Source: DASSUW01 sp963830725 (GTDB lineage: Bacteria > Actinomycetota > Thermoleophilia > Solirubrobacterales > Solirubrobacteraceae). From it: a stretch of DNA of 64,000 nt. Positions 1 through 9,233 of this stretch are shown here, one piece after another; within the stretch, counting starts at the first letter, position 1, and each line of letters opens with the position of its first letter. The notes beneath the pieces were generated by a model that was not told the origin of the DNA, made no database searches, and worked only from the letters and a program-made list of their open reading frames with translations. The stretch is taken from positions 62,001 through 126,000 of the forward strand of contig CAWHNO010000007.1 of assembly GCA_963830725.1 (NCBI GenBank). The letters are read 5' to 3'. A program made the position numbers and the translations under genes.

Positions 1-875
1 GCGAGCCGGCGATCTCCGCGGCGATCTCCGCGACCTCGGTCGGCGTCCTTCCGACGCGCACGCCGCGTGCCTCGAGCGCCTCCTGCTTGGCGACCGCCGT
101 GCCCGCGGTGCCGGAGACGATCGCGCCCGCGTGGCCCATCGTCTTGCCCGGCGGGGCCGTGAAGCCGGCGATGTAGGCGACGACCGGCTTGGAGACGTTG
201 TCGGCGATGAACTCCGCCGCCTCCTCCTCGGCCGAGCCGCCGATCTCGCCCGCCATGACGATCAGCTCGGTCTCGTCGTCGGCCTCGTACAGAGCGATGA
301 TGTCGATGAAGCTCGAGCCCGGCACCGGGTCGCCGCCGATGCCGACGATGCTCGAGTTGCCGAACCCGCGCTGGGCCAGCTCGTTGCCGATCTGGTAGGT
401 CAGCGTGCCCGAGCGGCTGACGACGCCGACGTTGCCCTCGCTGAAGAAGGCCGCCGGGATGATCCCGACGTTGGCCTTGCCGGGCGAGAGGATGCCGGGG
501 CAGTTGGGGCCGACGAGGCGGACGTTCTCGTTGCGGGCGAGGTGGTTGTAGACACGCAGCTCGTCGTGCGCCGGGATGCCCTCGGTGATCGCCACGATCA
601 GCGAGATGCCCGCGTCCTCGGCCTCGAGGATCGAATCGGCGGCGAACCGCGGCGGCACGAAGATCATCGCCGTGTTGGCGCCGGTCTCGGCGACGGCGTC
701 GTGGAACGTGTTGAACACCGGGATGCCCTCGACGTCCTGGCCGCCCTTGCCGGGCGTGACGCCGGACACGACGTTGGTCCCGTAGGTGCTTGTTGTTGAG
801 CGTATGGAACGTGCCCTCGCGGCCGGTGATGCCGCTGACGCACAACCGCGTCTCGTTGCCGACGAGGATGCTCAT
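1..875 (-). CDS. sucD: Succinyl-CoA ligase, alpha subunit (partial)
   Basis: This subunit joins CoA to the active-site phosphohistidine chemistry of succinyl-CoA synthetase in the TCA cycle. It starts with MSILVGNETRLCVSGITG, carries the family segment YGTNVVSGVTPGKGG, and keeps the phosphohistidine motif GHAGAIVSG near the left edge. The window cuts off the C-terminus. The ATG lies inside the stop of sucC (ATGA overlap), so the two are translationally coupled. The frame breaks near 788: the N-terminal frame reads LNNK and then must drop one C to continue as TYGTNVV. Such a break in a core gene is most simply a consensus error. Identification is firm; only the frame and the missing end are uncertain. 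Confidence 0.93.
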   Translation of the reverse strand, partial: MSILVGNETRLCVSGITGREGTFHTLNNKHLRDQRRVRRHARQGRPGRRGHPGVQHVPRRRRRDRRQHGDDLRAAAVRRRFDPRGRGRGHLADRGDHRGHPGARRAACLQPPRPQRERPPRRPQLPRHPLARQGQRRDHPGGLLQRGQRRRRQPLGHADLPDRQRAGPARVRQLEHRRHRRRPGAGLELHRHHRSVRGRRRDRADRHGGRDRRLGRGGGGGVHRRQRLQAGRRLHRRLHGPAGQDDGPRGRDRLRHRGHGGRQAGGARGTRRARRKDADRGRGDRRGDRRL

Positions 876-2011
876 CCGGCCAGCTCCACCACTCGGCGCG
901 CGGCGTCGAGCATCGTCGCCTCCGCGTGCACGTTGGGAAGGCTCGCCTCGGCCAGCAGGGCGCGGCCCTCCTTGTCGTTGGTCCCGTCCAGGCGCACCAC
1001 GAAGGGCACGGTGGGCTCGATCTGGCGGAACGCCTCGATCAGCCCCTTGGCCACCTCGTCGCAGCGCGTGATGCCGCCGAAGATGTTGAACAGCACGGCG
1101 GTGACGTTCTCGTTGGAGAGGATCACCTCGACGGCCTGGGTGATCGCCTCGGCCTTCGAGCCGCCGCCGGCGTCGAGGAAGTTGGCGGGCTGCCCGCCCG
1201 CCTGTGCCACGACGTCGAGCGTCGACATGACGAGCCCCGCGCCGTTGCCGAGGATGCCGACGTTGCCGTCGAGCTTGACGTAGGTCAGCCCGCGCTCGCG
1301 CGCCATCCGCTCCTGCGGGTCCTCGCCCTCGGTGTTGCGCAGCGCCGCGTTGTCGGCGTGGCGGAAGAGCGAGTTGTCGTCGAGGGTCACCTTGGCGTCG
1401 AGCGCCGTCACCTGGCGGTCGCCGGTCACGATCAGCGGGTTGACCTCGACGAGCATCGCCTCCTCGGCGACGAACGCGTCGTAGAGCCGGTTCAGCAGCG
1501 CGCCGACGGGGCGGACCACGTCGCCGTCGACGCCGGCCTCGAAGGCGAGCCGGCGGGCATGGAAGTCCTGGAAGCCGAGCAGCGGATCGACGTGCAGGCG
1601 GGCGATCGCGTCCGGGTCGCGCTCGGCCACCTCCTCGATGTCCATGCCGCCCTGGGTGGAGAGCATGACCAGCGGCCGCTTGGCGCTGCGGTCGAAGACG
1701 ATCGAGGCGTAGTACTCGGCGGCGATGTCGGACGCCGCCTCGACCCACACCTCGTGCACGGTGTGGCCGCGGATGTCCATGCCGAGGATGTTCTTCGCGT
1801 GCTCCTCGGCCTCGGGGCGCTCCTGGGCGACTTTGATGCCGCCGGCCTTGCCGCGGCCTCCGATCTGGACCTGCGCCTTGATCACACAGGGGTAGCCGAT
1901 CTCGTCGGCGGCCGCGACCGCCTCCTCGACCGTGGTGGCGGGTGAGCCGGAGGGCACCGGCACCCCATGACGGGCGAACAGCTGCTTGCCCTGATATTCG
2001 AGGAGATCCAT
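872..2011 (-). CDS. sucC: Succinyl-CoA ligase, beta subunit
   Basis: This is the ATP-grasp subunit that binds nucleotide and succinate and forms the ligase with SucD. The protein begins MDLLEYQGKQLFARHGVPVP, as SucC normally does. An open frame continues upstream, but that extension is unlike the family. About 379 residues fits the usual 385-390. ATP-grasp features include VIKAQVQIGGRGKAGG in the N-terminal third, EVNPLIVTGD near the middle, and the C-terminal CoA-ligase domain with LFNIFGGITRCDEVA. The frame is intact. It is first in the sucCD operon. A TAGCAT hexamer lies 11 bases upstream of the start (2023-2028), in a 42-base divergent gap shared with the HAD gene. Confidence 0.96.
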   Translation of the reverse strand: MDLLEYQGKQLFARHGVPVPSGSPATTVEEAVAAADEIGYPCVIKAQVQIGGRGKAGGIKVAQERPEAEEHAKNILGMDIRGHTVHEVWVEAASDIAAEYYASIVFDRSAKRPLVMLSTQGGMDIEEVAERDPDAIARLHVDPLLGFQDFHARRLAFEAGVDGDVVRPVGALLNRLYDAFVAEEAMLVEVNPLIVTGDRQVTALDAKVTLDDNSLFRHADNAALRNTEGEDPQERMARERGLTYVKLDGNVGILGNGAGLVMSTLDVVAQAGGQPANFLDAGGGSKAEAITQAVEVILSNENVTAVLFNIFGGITRCDEVAKGLIEAFRQIEPTVPFVVRLDGTNDKEGRALLAEASLPNVHAEATMLDAARRVVELAG

Positions 2012-2053
2012 GGAGGGCGCCGATGCTACCGCCGTGTCACAATCATCGGCCGC
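2012..2053. promoter_or_regulatory. Divergent promoter gap between sucC and HAD gene
   Basis: Only 42 bases separate the two start codons. On the minus strand TAGCAT (2023-2028) ends 11 bases before sucC. On the plus strand CACAAT (2038-2043) ends 10 bases before the HAD ATG. Both look like -10 elements, and no Shine-Dalgarno sequence is evident. This is an inference from position and sequence only. Confidence 0.4.
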
Positions 2054-2734
2054 ATGCCGCTGCCCAAGGAAGTCAACTTCGTCACCTTCGATGTCTACGG
2101 GACGCTGGTCGACTGGGAGACGGGCGCCTTCGACGCCTTCTCCAAGGAGGCCGAGCGCGACGGCTACACCCTGTCGCGCGACGAGCTGATCCCGCTCTTC
2201 GTCCAGACCCAGCAGGAGATCAAGAGCGGGTCGTACGAGCTCTACGCCGAGGTGCTGCGCCGGACCGCCGTCAACATCTCGCGCGAGCTGGGCTGGCCGC
2301 TGGAGCCCTCGCGGTCCGGCTTCCTGCCCGACTCGGTCTCCCGCTGGCCCGCCTTCAAGGAGACCAACACGCAGCTCGAGCGCTTCGCCAAGAAGTACGA
2401 GATCGGGCTCATCTCCAACATCGACGACAAGCTGCTCGGTCTCACCCGGCGCCACTTCAAGGCCGACTTCGACCTCGTGGTGACCGCCCAGCAGGTGCGC
2501 TCCTACAAGCCGGATCCCGCGCACTTCAAGGAGGCCGAGCGCCGGATCGGCGGCAGGAAGGGCTGGGTGCACGTCGCGTCGAGCTACTACTACGACGTGG
2601 AGCCGTGCGTGAAGCTCAAGATCCCCGTGATCTGGGTCAACCGCAACGGTGAGACGCTCGACGCGGGCGCCAAGAAGCCGACGGCCGAGGTCAAGAGCCT
2701 CCTCGAGGCCGCTCGGTTGCTCGGCGCGGCGTGA
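2054..2734 (+). CDS. HAD-superfamily hydrolase, haloacid dehalogenase type II-like
   Basis: A cytoplasmic HAD hydrolase of 226 residues. Motif I is VTFDVYGTLVDWE, with the nucleophilic Asp near residue 13. A central LISNIDD resembles motif II, and VTAQQVRSYKPDPAHF matches the Lys/Asp region of type II 2-haloacid dehalogenases. The start at 2054 (MPLPKEVNF) is preferred because the longer frame would run into divergent sucC. The stop overlaps the next gene's GTG (GTGA), so this, the metallo-beta-lactamase gene and the PLP decarboxylase form one operon. True haloacid dehalogenation is not shown; phosphatase activity on a small metabolite is equally possible. Confidence 0.88.
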   Translation: MPLPKEVNFVTFDVYGTLVDWETGAFDAFSKEAERDGYTLSRDELIPLFVQTQQEIKSGSYELYAEVLRRTAVNISRELGWPLEPSRSGFLPDSVSRWPAFKETNTQLERFAKKYEIGLISNIDDKLLGLTRRHFKADFDLVVTAQQVRSYKPDPAHFKEAERRIGGRKGWVHVASSYYYDVEPCVKLKIPVIWVNRNGETLDAGAKKPTAEVKSLLEAARLLGAA

Positions 2735-3512
2735 GGGCCGTCGGGCTCCACGCAGACGTCGTCGTCGCCACCTCCCGGGTCTACCAGACAACCTGCACCC
2801 TCGTCCGCTCCGGCGGCGAGGCCTTCTGCATCGACTCGCCGGTGCTGCCGGACGAGCTCGAGATCCTGCCGGCCCTCGCCGAGCAGTCCGGCTTCGCCGT
2901 CGTCGGACTGCTCGCCACGCACGCGGACTGGGACCACCTGCTGGGCCGCTACGCGTTTCCCGAGGCGCCGCTCGGCTGCGCCGAGACGACCGCGGGGCGG
3001 CTGATCAACGAGCCCGGCGCGGCGCAGCGCGCCATGCGCAAGTTCGATGAGGAGCACTACGTCGAGCGCCCGCGACCGCTGTCCCTGCGTGGGCGGGACC
3101 AATCCAGCGGCTGCCCGTGCCGGGCAAGGTCGAGGTCGGCGACCGGGAGCTGGAGCTGCAGCCGGCCGACGGGCACACGGAGGACGGCATGGCCGTGTGG
3201 ATCCCGTGGGCACGCGTGCTGGTCTGCGGCGACTACCTGTCGCCGGTCGAGATCCCGATGCTGCACGCCAAGGGGGCGGCGCACGCGTACCTGGCGACGC
3301 TGGCGCGCCTCGAACCGCTCGTCGAGCAGGCCGACCACGTCGTGCCCGGCCACGGCGTGCCGATCGACGGCACGCGAGCCGCGGCCATCCTGCGCGAGGA
3401 CCGCGCGTACCTGGAGGCCCTGCTCGAGCACGGCGAGGCGGCCAAGCTGCCGCCGGCGCGCCGGACCGCTGCGCAGCGCCAGATCCACGAACGCAACGCG
3501 ACCCGCGTATGA
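2731..3512 (+). CDS. Metallo-beta-lactamase fold hydrolase (frame break)
   Basis: A zinc-dependent hydrolase of the MBL superfamily. The metal motif reads THADWDHLLG, so the usual second His of THxHxDH is Asp. Later ligand regions are DGHTEDG and VVPGHGVPIDG. The N-terminal frame (from GTG 2731) runs to about 3080. The protein then continues in another frame as QRLPVPGKVEVGDRELEL, so one indel lies near 3075-3090. The gene starts in the stop of the HAD gene and ends in the ATG of the decarboxylase (ATGA at 3509-3512). Substrate unknown; glyoxalase II-like or lactonase-like activity would fit the fold. Confidence 0.82.
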
Positions 3513-4867
3513 GCCTGCACGCCCCGACCGAGCTCGCCGCCGCCCTCCTGAGCCTTCACCACCCCGACCCGCAGCTCGTCGCCGCGATCTTCGCGGCGGC
3601 GCGGGCGCGGCTCGAGGCCGACCCGCCCGAGCTCGGCCTGGCGCGCGAGCCGGGCGAGCTGCCGAGCGGCACGATCACGCCCGAGGGCCTCGGCGGCGAG
3701 CGCGTCATGGCGCTGCTGAGCGAGGCCTTGCTGCCCGCCAGCACCGCGATCGACCATCCGCGCTACCTGGCCTTCATCCCCAACGCGTCGACGCCGGCGG
3801 CGTCGCTCGTCGACCTGCTGGTCAGCGTGCATGCGCTCTACGGCGGCTCGTGGATCGAGTCCGCGGGCGCCGTGCAGGCGGAGAACGAGGCCCTGCGCTG
3901 GCTGGCCGACCTGGCCGGCTTCCCGGAGTCGGCGGGCGGCACCTTCGTGCAGGGCGGCACGAACGGCAACCTCTCGGCGCTGCACGCGGCGCGCGAGCGC
4001 GCGCGCCACGGCGGGGCGACCGCCACGCGCGTGGCGGTCAGCGAGGAGGTGCACTCGTCGGTGCGGTCGATGCTGCGGGTGATGGACTCCGGGACGCTCG
4101 AGGTGCCGGGAGCGCGGCTGACCGGCACGGCGCTGCGGGCGGCGCTCGACGCCGGCGACGAGGGCGTGTTCGCCGTGGTCGCCACGGCCGGCACCACGAA
4201 CCTCGGCACCATCGACGACCTGGCCGGCGTCGCCGACGTGTGCGCCGAGCGCGGGCTGTGGCTGCACATCGACGGCGCCTACGGGCTCGGCGCGCTGTGC
4301 GCTCCGAGCGTGCGCGACCGCTTCGCCGGCATCGAGCGCGCCGACTCGTTCATCGTCGATCCGCACAAGTGGCTGTTCGCGCCGTTCGACTCGTGCGCGC
4401 TCGTCTACCGCGACCCCGCCTACGGCCGCGCGGCGCACCGCCAGCACGCGTCCTACCTGGAGTCGCTGTACGCCGACGACGCGACCTTCAACCCGTCCGA
4501 CTACGGCGTGCACCTGACGCGCCGGCCGCGCGGGCTGCCGTTCTGGTTCTCGCTCGCCGTCCACGGCACCGACGCCTACACGGAGGCGGTCGAGCGCACG
4601 CTGGCCGTCACGCGCGAGGCCGCGGACGAGATCCGCGCGCGCCGGGAGCTGGAGCTCGTGGCCGAGCCGGAGCTGTCGGTGATCGTCTTCCGCCGCCGCG
4701 GCTGGGGGCCGGACGACTACGGGCGATGGGCGGCCGGTCTGCGCGAGTCCGGCCGCGCCTTCGTCCTACCCACCACGCACGAAGGTGAGGCAGTCGCGCG
4801 CCTCGCGCTGGTCAACCCGCGGACCACCCTGGCGGACATCAGGATCGTTCTCGACGCAATGATCTGA
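3509..4867 (+). CDS. PLP-dependent amino-acid decarboxylase (group II)
   Basis: A 452-residue fold-type I PLP enzyme of the aromatic-L-amino-acid/glutamate decarboxylase family, with an unbroken frame. Family marks are HPRYLAFIP, FVQGGTNGNLSALHAAR, the Asp/Ala region LHIDGAYGLG, and the Schiff-base lysine in SFIVDPHKWLFAPFDSCALV. The chosen ATG overlaps the stop of the preceding hydrolase gene. The open frame extends upstream, but only as a shadow of that gene. It is the last gene of the operon starting with the HAD protein. Substrate (tyrosine, tryptophan, DOPA or an acidic amino acid) cannot be read from the sequence. Confidence 0.92.
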   Translation: MSLHAPTELAAALLSLHHPDPQLVAAIFAAARARLEADPPELGLAREPGELPSGTITPEGLGGERVMALLSEALLPASTAIDHPRYLAFIPNASTPAASLVDLLVSVHALYGGSWIESAGAVQAENEALRWLADLAGFPESAGGTFVQGGTNGNLSALHAARERARHGGATATRVAVSEEVHSSVRSMLRVMDSGTLEVPGARLTGTALRAALDAGDEGVFAVVATAGTTNLGTIDDLAGVADVCAERGLWLHIDGAYGLGALCAPSVRDRFAGIERADSFIVDPHKWLFAPFDSCALVYRDPAYGRAAHRQHASYLESLYADDATFNPSDYGVHLTRRPRGLPFWFSLAVHGTDAYTEAVERTLAVTREAADEIRARRELELVAEPELSVIVFRRRGWGPDDYGRWAAGLRESGRAFVLPTTHEGEAVARLALVNPRTTLADIRIVLDAMI

Positions 4868-4943
4868 ATCAGGCGGCTAACCGCACCCTCATACACGTGT
4901 CCGCTCGATTCAAGATCCGTAGGAAGGGGACGATCCTCCCGCC

Positions 4944-5093
4944 ATGACCACCCCGCCGCTCAAGCCGGTTCGCGCGTCGAACGTCCAGCAGATGCTGGCG
5001 ACGCAGCGCGACCTGCATCTGCGCCAGCGGGAGCTGGTCCGGGCCAGCCTCACGCTGTGCCCGGGCAAGGCTTCCCGCCGTCCGGCTCGCTAG
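4944..5093 (+). CDS. Possible small basic protein, 49 residues
   Basis: An ATG-started frame encodes MTTPPLKPVRASNVQQMLAT followed by an Arg/Gln/Leu-rich helix and a basic tail ending SRRPAR. A purine-rich stretch (aggaagggg, 4921-4929) lies upstream but is farther from the ATG than usual. Its TAG interlocks with the stop of the convergent acetyltransferase gene in the palindrome CTAG (5090-5093). No family is recognised. It could be a chance frame, but it fills an otherwise empty gap of about 220 bases and has sensible codon use. Confidence 0.35.
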   Translation: MTTPPLKPVRASNVQQMLATQRDLHLRQRELVRASLTLCPGKASRRPAR

Positions 5094-5540
5094 AGCCGTC
5101 GGCGCATGAACAGGTCCTGACCCCCGGTCTTGCCGGTGTCGAAGCCGAGCGACCGGTACAGGGCGAGCGCGGCAGGGTTCTCGGAACTGACGTCGAGCTC
5201 GACGCGGCGGCAGCCGCGGGCGGTCGCGCGCTCGATCACCGCCTGCGTGAGCGCGCGGCCGAGGCCGGTCCCGCGCGCCTCCTGCGCTCACGTAGAGGTC
5301 CTCGAGCCAGCAGTCCTCGGCGCTCCACCAGACGCTCCAGCGGTAGCGGACCTGCGCCACGCCCCGCGGCTCGTCCTGGCCGGCCAGCAGGTACTCGGCG
5401 TCGTCGCGCACGATGATGCGCTCGACCGACGCGAGCAGCGACGCGTCGTCCGGCTCGGCGTAGCCCAGGTGGTCGCGGAACGCGCCGAGCAGCGCCGCCA
5501 CCGCGGGCGCCTCGTCAGGCGCCGCGCGCCAGACCCGCAC
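5090..5540 (-). CDS. GNAT family N-acetyltransferase (frame break)
   Basis: Transfers an acetyl group from acetyl-CoA to an unknown amine. The GTG-started frame reads MRVWRAAPDEAPAVAALLG, then EDCWLEDLYVS (the GNAT beta-4 region). After dropping one G near 5287 it continues as QEARGTGLGRAL, the acetyl-CoA pyrophosphate loop (Q/RxxGxG/A), then SSENPAALALYRSLGF, a classic C-terminal GNAT segment, ending LFMRRRL. The start overlaps the end of the M20 peptidase gene by 26 bases, so it probably belongs to the same minus-strand operon. Length after correction is about 150 residues, normal for the family. Confidence 0.85.
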
Positions 5541-6879
5541 CGAGATCCTCGTAGAGCGCGCGCGCCGACCGCCGCCCGAGCTCGAGCCCGTTGAGCGAGA
5601 ACGACTCGTCCGGCGCGTGGAAGTTGTCCTGCGGCAGCCCGAAGCCCGAGACGATCGCGGGGATGCCGCGCTGCGCGAAGCTCGCCAGGATCGGCAGCGT
5701 GCCGCCGCTGCGGATCAGCGCGGGCTCGCGGCCGCAGGCGCGCGCGAGCGCGTCGCGGGCGATCCGCAGCGGCGGGCTGTCCGGATCGAACCGTGACGGC
5801 GACGCCGTGCCGGTCCTGAGCTCCATCGTCGCGCCGGCCGGCAGCGCGCCGCGCAGCAGCTCGCCGAGTGCGGCCTCGATCGCCGGCGGATCCTGGCCGG
5901 GTGCCAGGCGCACCGAGAGGTCGCAATGGACCTCCGGCGGCACGATCGTGCGCGTTTCGCCGCCCGCGATGCGGTGCACGTCGAGCGACGCGTCGGCCGT
6001 GGTGCGGTCGTAGTACTCGCCGGCGGCGGCCGCGTCGGCCGGGACGGCGCCGGCCTCGGCGATCACCGTCGCGCCGTCCGGCAGCGACCCCCACGCGGCG
6101 CGCTCGTCTTCGGTGGGCGGGACGGCGCCCTGGCGCAGCGCGTCCGGGATGCGGCCGTCCGGTCCGGGCAGGACCGCTCCGAGCGCGGCGTGCAGCGCGT
6201 GCATGGCGTTGAGCGCAGCGCCGCCGTACATGCCCGAGTGCGCCGGCCGCTCGCCGGTCCGCACCGTCAGGTGGGCGAAGACCATCCCGCGCGTGGCGAC
6301 GGTGAGCGCGGGCGTCTCGGGGTCGAGCATCCCGGCGTCGAACACGATCGCGCAGTCGGCCCCGCGCTCGTCGGCCTCGACCCAGTCGTTGACGTCGGTG
6401 CCGCCGGTCTCCTCCGCGCCCTCGATCAGCACGCGCACGTTCACGGGCAGCTCGCCGGCGTCGGCCATCGCGCATGCCACGTGCAGCAGCGGCAGGAAGT
6501 TGCCCTTGTCGTCGCAGGCGCCGCGGGCGTAGATCCGGCCGTCGCGGATGTCGGGCTCGAACGGCGGCGTCGTCCACGCCGACTCGTCGCCCGGATCCTG
6601 CACGTCGTAGTGGCCGTAGATGAGGACGGTGGGCGCTGCGTCCCGGGCCTTCAGCTCGCCGACCACGAGCGGTGCGCCGCCCGGCGTGTCGACGAGCTCG
6701 CAGGCGCCGCCCGCGGCCAGCACGCGGCGCTGCGCCCACTCGGCGGCCGCGCGCAGCGCCTCGTCGTTGCGGGCGCCGGCCGAGATCGACGGGATCCGCA
6801 GCCAGTCGGCCGCCTCGTGGATGAGGATCAGTCCGAGCTCCCCGGAACCTCTTCCTCCGGAAGAGTGTTCCGCGGTCAC
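5515..6879 (-). CDS. M20/M25/M40 family dipeptidase-like metallopeptidase
   Basis: A 454-residue di-zinc peptidase in an intact frame. Metal-ligand motifs are YGHYDVQDP, GACDDKGN and EGAEETGG, the last with the catalytic Glu. A dimerisation domain follows (HSGMYGGAALNAMHAL), and the C-terminal ligand region reads IVSGFGLPQDNFHAPDE. This pattern fits the carnosinase/CPG2-like branch more than ArgE or DapE. The GTG start overlaps the stop of the biotin carboxylase gene (GTGA at 6876-6879), and the downstream acetyltransferase overlaps its end, so three genes are co-transcribed. Peptide substrate unknown. Confidence 0.9.
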   Translation of the reverse strand: MTAEHSSGGRGSGELGLILIHEAADWLRIPSISAGARNDEALRAAAEWAQRRVLAAGGACELVDTPGGAPLVVGELKARDAAPTVLIYGHYDVQDPGDESAWTTPPFEPDIRDGRIYARGACDDKGNFLPLLHVACAMADAGELPVNVRVLIEGAEETGGTDVNDWVEADERGADCAIVFDAGMLDPETPALTVATRGMVFAHLTVRTGERPAHSGMYGGAALNAMHALHAALGAVLPGPDGRIPDALRQGAVPPTEDERAAWGSLPDGATVIAEAGAVPADAAAAGEYYDRTTADASLDVHRIAGGETRTIVPPEVHCDLSVRLAPGQDPPAIEAALGELLRGALPAGATMELRTGTASPSRFDPDSPPLRIARDALARACGREPALIRSGGTLPILASFAQRGIPAIVSGFGLPQDNFHAPDESFSLNGLELGRRSARALYEDLGAGLARGA

Positions 6880-8623
6880 CGGATGACGGCGAGGGTGTCG
6901 CCGCTCGCGACGGCGGCGCCCTCGGAGATCGGGAGCTCGGCCACCTTGCCCGCCTTGTGGGCCGTGATCTCGTTCTCCATCTTCATCGCCTCGATGATGC
7001 AGATCAGGGCGCCCTCCTCGACCTCGGCGCCCTGCTCGACGAGCACCTTGAAGACGTTGCCCTGCAGCGGCGAGGTGAGCGTGTCGCCGCTCGCGCCGCC
7101 GCCCCCGCTCTTGCGCTCGCGGCGAGGCGCGGGCCGGGCGGCCGGCGCGGCGCCGTTGGCGGCCGTCGCGTCACCGTGGACGCGGACGTCGAAGCGCTTG
7201 CCGGAGACCTCGACGAGGTAGGTGCGCTCGACCTTCTCGGCCTCGTCCGCGGCCTTCTCCGGCTTGGGCTGTGCGAGCTGCTTGAGCCACGCCTTGTCCT
7301 CGATCAGGTCGCGGCACGTCTCGGCCTTGGCCCACTGCTCGGAGGCCATGATCGCCTTGTGGAAGGGGATCAGCGTGCGCACGCCCTCGATCTGGAACTC
7401 GTCGAGCGCGCGCAGCATCCGCCGCGTCGCCTTCTCGCGGTCGGCGTCCCAGACGATCAGCTTGGCCACCATCGGGTCATAGAGCGGCGTGATCTCCGAG
7501 CCGGCCAGCACGCCGGAGTCGACGCGCACGCCCGGGCCGGCGGGCTCGAAGTAGCACGTGACGGTGCCGGGGGCGGGGGCGAAGTTCTTGGCCGCGTCCT
7601 CGGCGTTGATGCGGCACTCGATCGCGTGCCCGTGCCAGCGGATGTCGTCCTGGCCGAAGCTCAGCTCCTCGCCGGCGGCGATCAGGATCTGCTCGCGCAC
7701 GATGTCGACGCCGGTGGTCGCCTCGGTCACGCAGTGCTCGACCTGCACGCGCGTGTTCATCTCCAGGAAGTAGTACTCGCCGTCCTGGAGCAGGCCCTCG
7801 ATCGTGCCGGCCGAGTGGTAGTTCACCGCCCGGGCGGCCTCGACGGCGATCTCGCCGATGCGGGCGCGCAGCTCGTCGTCCACCATCGGGGCCGGCGACT
7901 CCTCGATCAGCTTCTGGTGGCGGCGCTGGATCGAGCAGTCGCGCTCGCCGAGGTGCACGACGTTGCCGTGCGTGTCGGCCAGCACCTGGACCTCGACGTG
8001 GCGCGGGTCGGGCAGGTAGCGCTCGAGGTAGACGGTCGCGTCGCTGAAGAACTTCTCGCCCTCGCGGGCGGCGCCCTCGAAGGCCTCCTGCAGCTTGTCG
8101 GGCTCGAGCGCGACCCGGAACCCCTTGCCGCCGCCGCCGCCCGCGGCCTTGACCGCGATCGGGTAGCCGATCTCCTCGGCGATGCTCGCCGCCGCCTCGA
8201 CGTCCTCGACGGGCTCGGTCGTGCCGGGGACGATCGGGACGCCCGCCTCTTTCATCAGCTCGCGCGCGCGGGTCTTGGAGCCCATCGCCTCGATCGCGGA
8301 GGCGCGGCGGGCCGATGAAGGTGATCCCGGCCTCCTCGAGCCGCTGGGCGAAGGCCGCGTTCTCGGCCAGGAAGCCGTAGCCGGGGTGCACGGCCTCGGC
8401 GCCGGACTGCTCGATCACCTCGAGCAGCTTGTCGACGTTGAGATACGACTCGGCCGCGGGCCCGGGGCCGAGCAGGTACGCCTCGCCGCGCCCGCTTGAC
8501 GTGCTGGGCCTCGCGGTCGGCCTCCGAGTAGACGGCGACCGACGGGATGCCGAGCTCGTCGAGGGCGCGGATCACGCGCACGGCGATCTCTCCGCGGTTG
8601 GCGACGAGCACTTTCGAGAACAT
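6876..8623 (-). CDS. Acyl-CoA carboxylase alpha subunit: biotin carboxylase plus BCCP (two frame breaks)
   Basis: This subunit carboxylates its own biotin with ATP and bicarbonate for acetyl-/propionyl-CoA carboxylation. It begins MFSKVLVANRGEIAVRVIRA (biotin carboxylase N-domain), continues with VHPGYGFLAENAAFA and the ATP-grasp core KAAGGGGGKGFR, ERDCSIQRRHQKLIEE and FLEMNTRVQVEH, and ends with a biotinyl domain containing EAMKMENEIT. Removing one base near 8495 (KRA to EAYLLG) and one near 8306 (GPP to ASAIEAMG) gives one continuous chain of about 580 residues. A TAGCAT box (8634-8639) lies 10 bases before the start. The likely partners are the carboxyltransferase at 14046-15615 and the epsilon subunit at 13322-13546. 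Confidence 0.92.
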
Positions 8624-8633
8624 GGGGGCGGTG

Positions 8634-9233
8634 ATGCTATCTCGCGACCAGCTGATCCTCGTCAGACACGGGGAGTCCACGTGGAACGCCGAGGAGCTGC
8701 TCCAGGGGCAGCTCGATCCGCCGCTGTCCGAGCGCGGCCGCGAGCAGTCGCTGGCCCTGGCGGGCATGCTCGACGGCCTGCCGGACGAGCGCGTGATCTG
8801 CAGCGACCTCGGCCGCGCGCGGCAGACGGCCGAGCTGCTCGGCCTGCGGCCGGCGCGATTCGACCCGCGCTGGCGCGAGATCGACGTCGGCGAGTGGGGC
8901 GGCCGGCCGGCCGCCGAGATCGACGCCCAGGGCGGCGGGCTGACGAACTGGCGCGGCGGGCCGCGGGCGGCGCCCGACGGCGAGTCGTGGGACGCCTTCT
9001 CGGCGCGCGTGGCCGGCGCGCTGGACGAGCTGGTCGGCGCGGGCGGCTCGTGGATGGTGGTCTGCCACGGCGGCTGCATCCGGGCCGCCGTCGCCCACGT
9101 GACCGGCGCCGACGCGCTCGCGCTCGGCTCGCCGCCGAACGCCAGCGCGACCGTGTTCGAGCTCGGCGCGCGGCCGCGGCTGCTCGTCTACGGCTCGCTG
9201 CCGGACGGCGGACTGCCGACGGGGCTGTACTGA
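8634..9233 (+). CDS. Histidine phosphatase / phosphoglycerate mutase family protein
   Basis: A 199-residue phosphatase with the RHG motif LVRHGESTWN near residue 10, EIDVGEWGGR in the middle, and the second catalytic His in VVCHGGCIRA. It is probably a broad phosphatase (cobC/gpmB-like) rather than glycolytic mutase, because it lacks the long insertions of GpmA. The start (MLSRDQLIL) lies only 10 bases from the divergent carboxylase start; an in-frame ATG at 8622 would overlap that gene's start codon. Its TGA shares a base with the ATG of the following small frame. Confidence 0.88.
   Translation: MLSRDQLILVRHGESTWNAEELLQGQLDPPLSERGREQSLALAGMLDGLPDERVICSDLGRARQTAELLGLRPARFDPRWREIDVGEWGGRPAAEIDAQGGGLTNWRGGPRAAPDGESWDAFSARVAGALDELVGAGGSWMVVCHGGCIRAAVAHVTGADALALGSPPNASATVFELGARPRLLVYGSLPDGGLPTGLY

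Noticed and set aside
131..799. 222-codon plus-strand frame at the left edge
   Set aside because: Mirror of sucD; the minus strand gives the full family sequence.
5926..7221. 431-codon plus-strand frame
   Set aside because: Shadow of the M20 peptidase and biotin carboxylase genes, which have clear catalytic motifs on the minus strand.
8290..8500. Programmed +1 frameshifting in the biotin carboxylase
   Set aside because: No slippery sequence, rare codon or stop at the shift sites, and the sites share no motif with other breaks.
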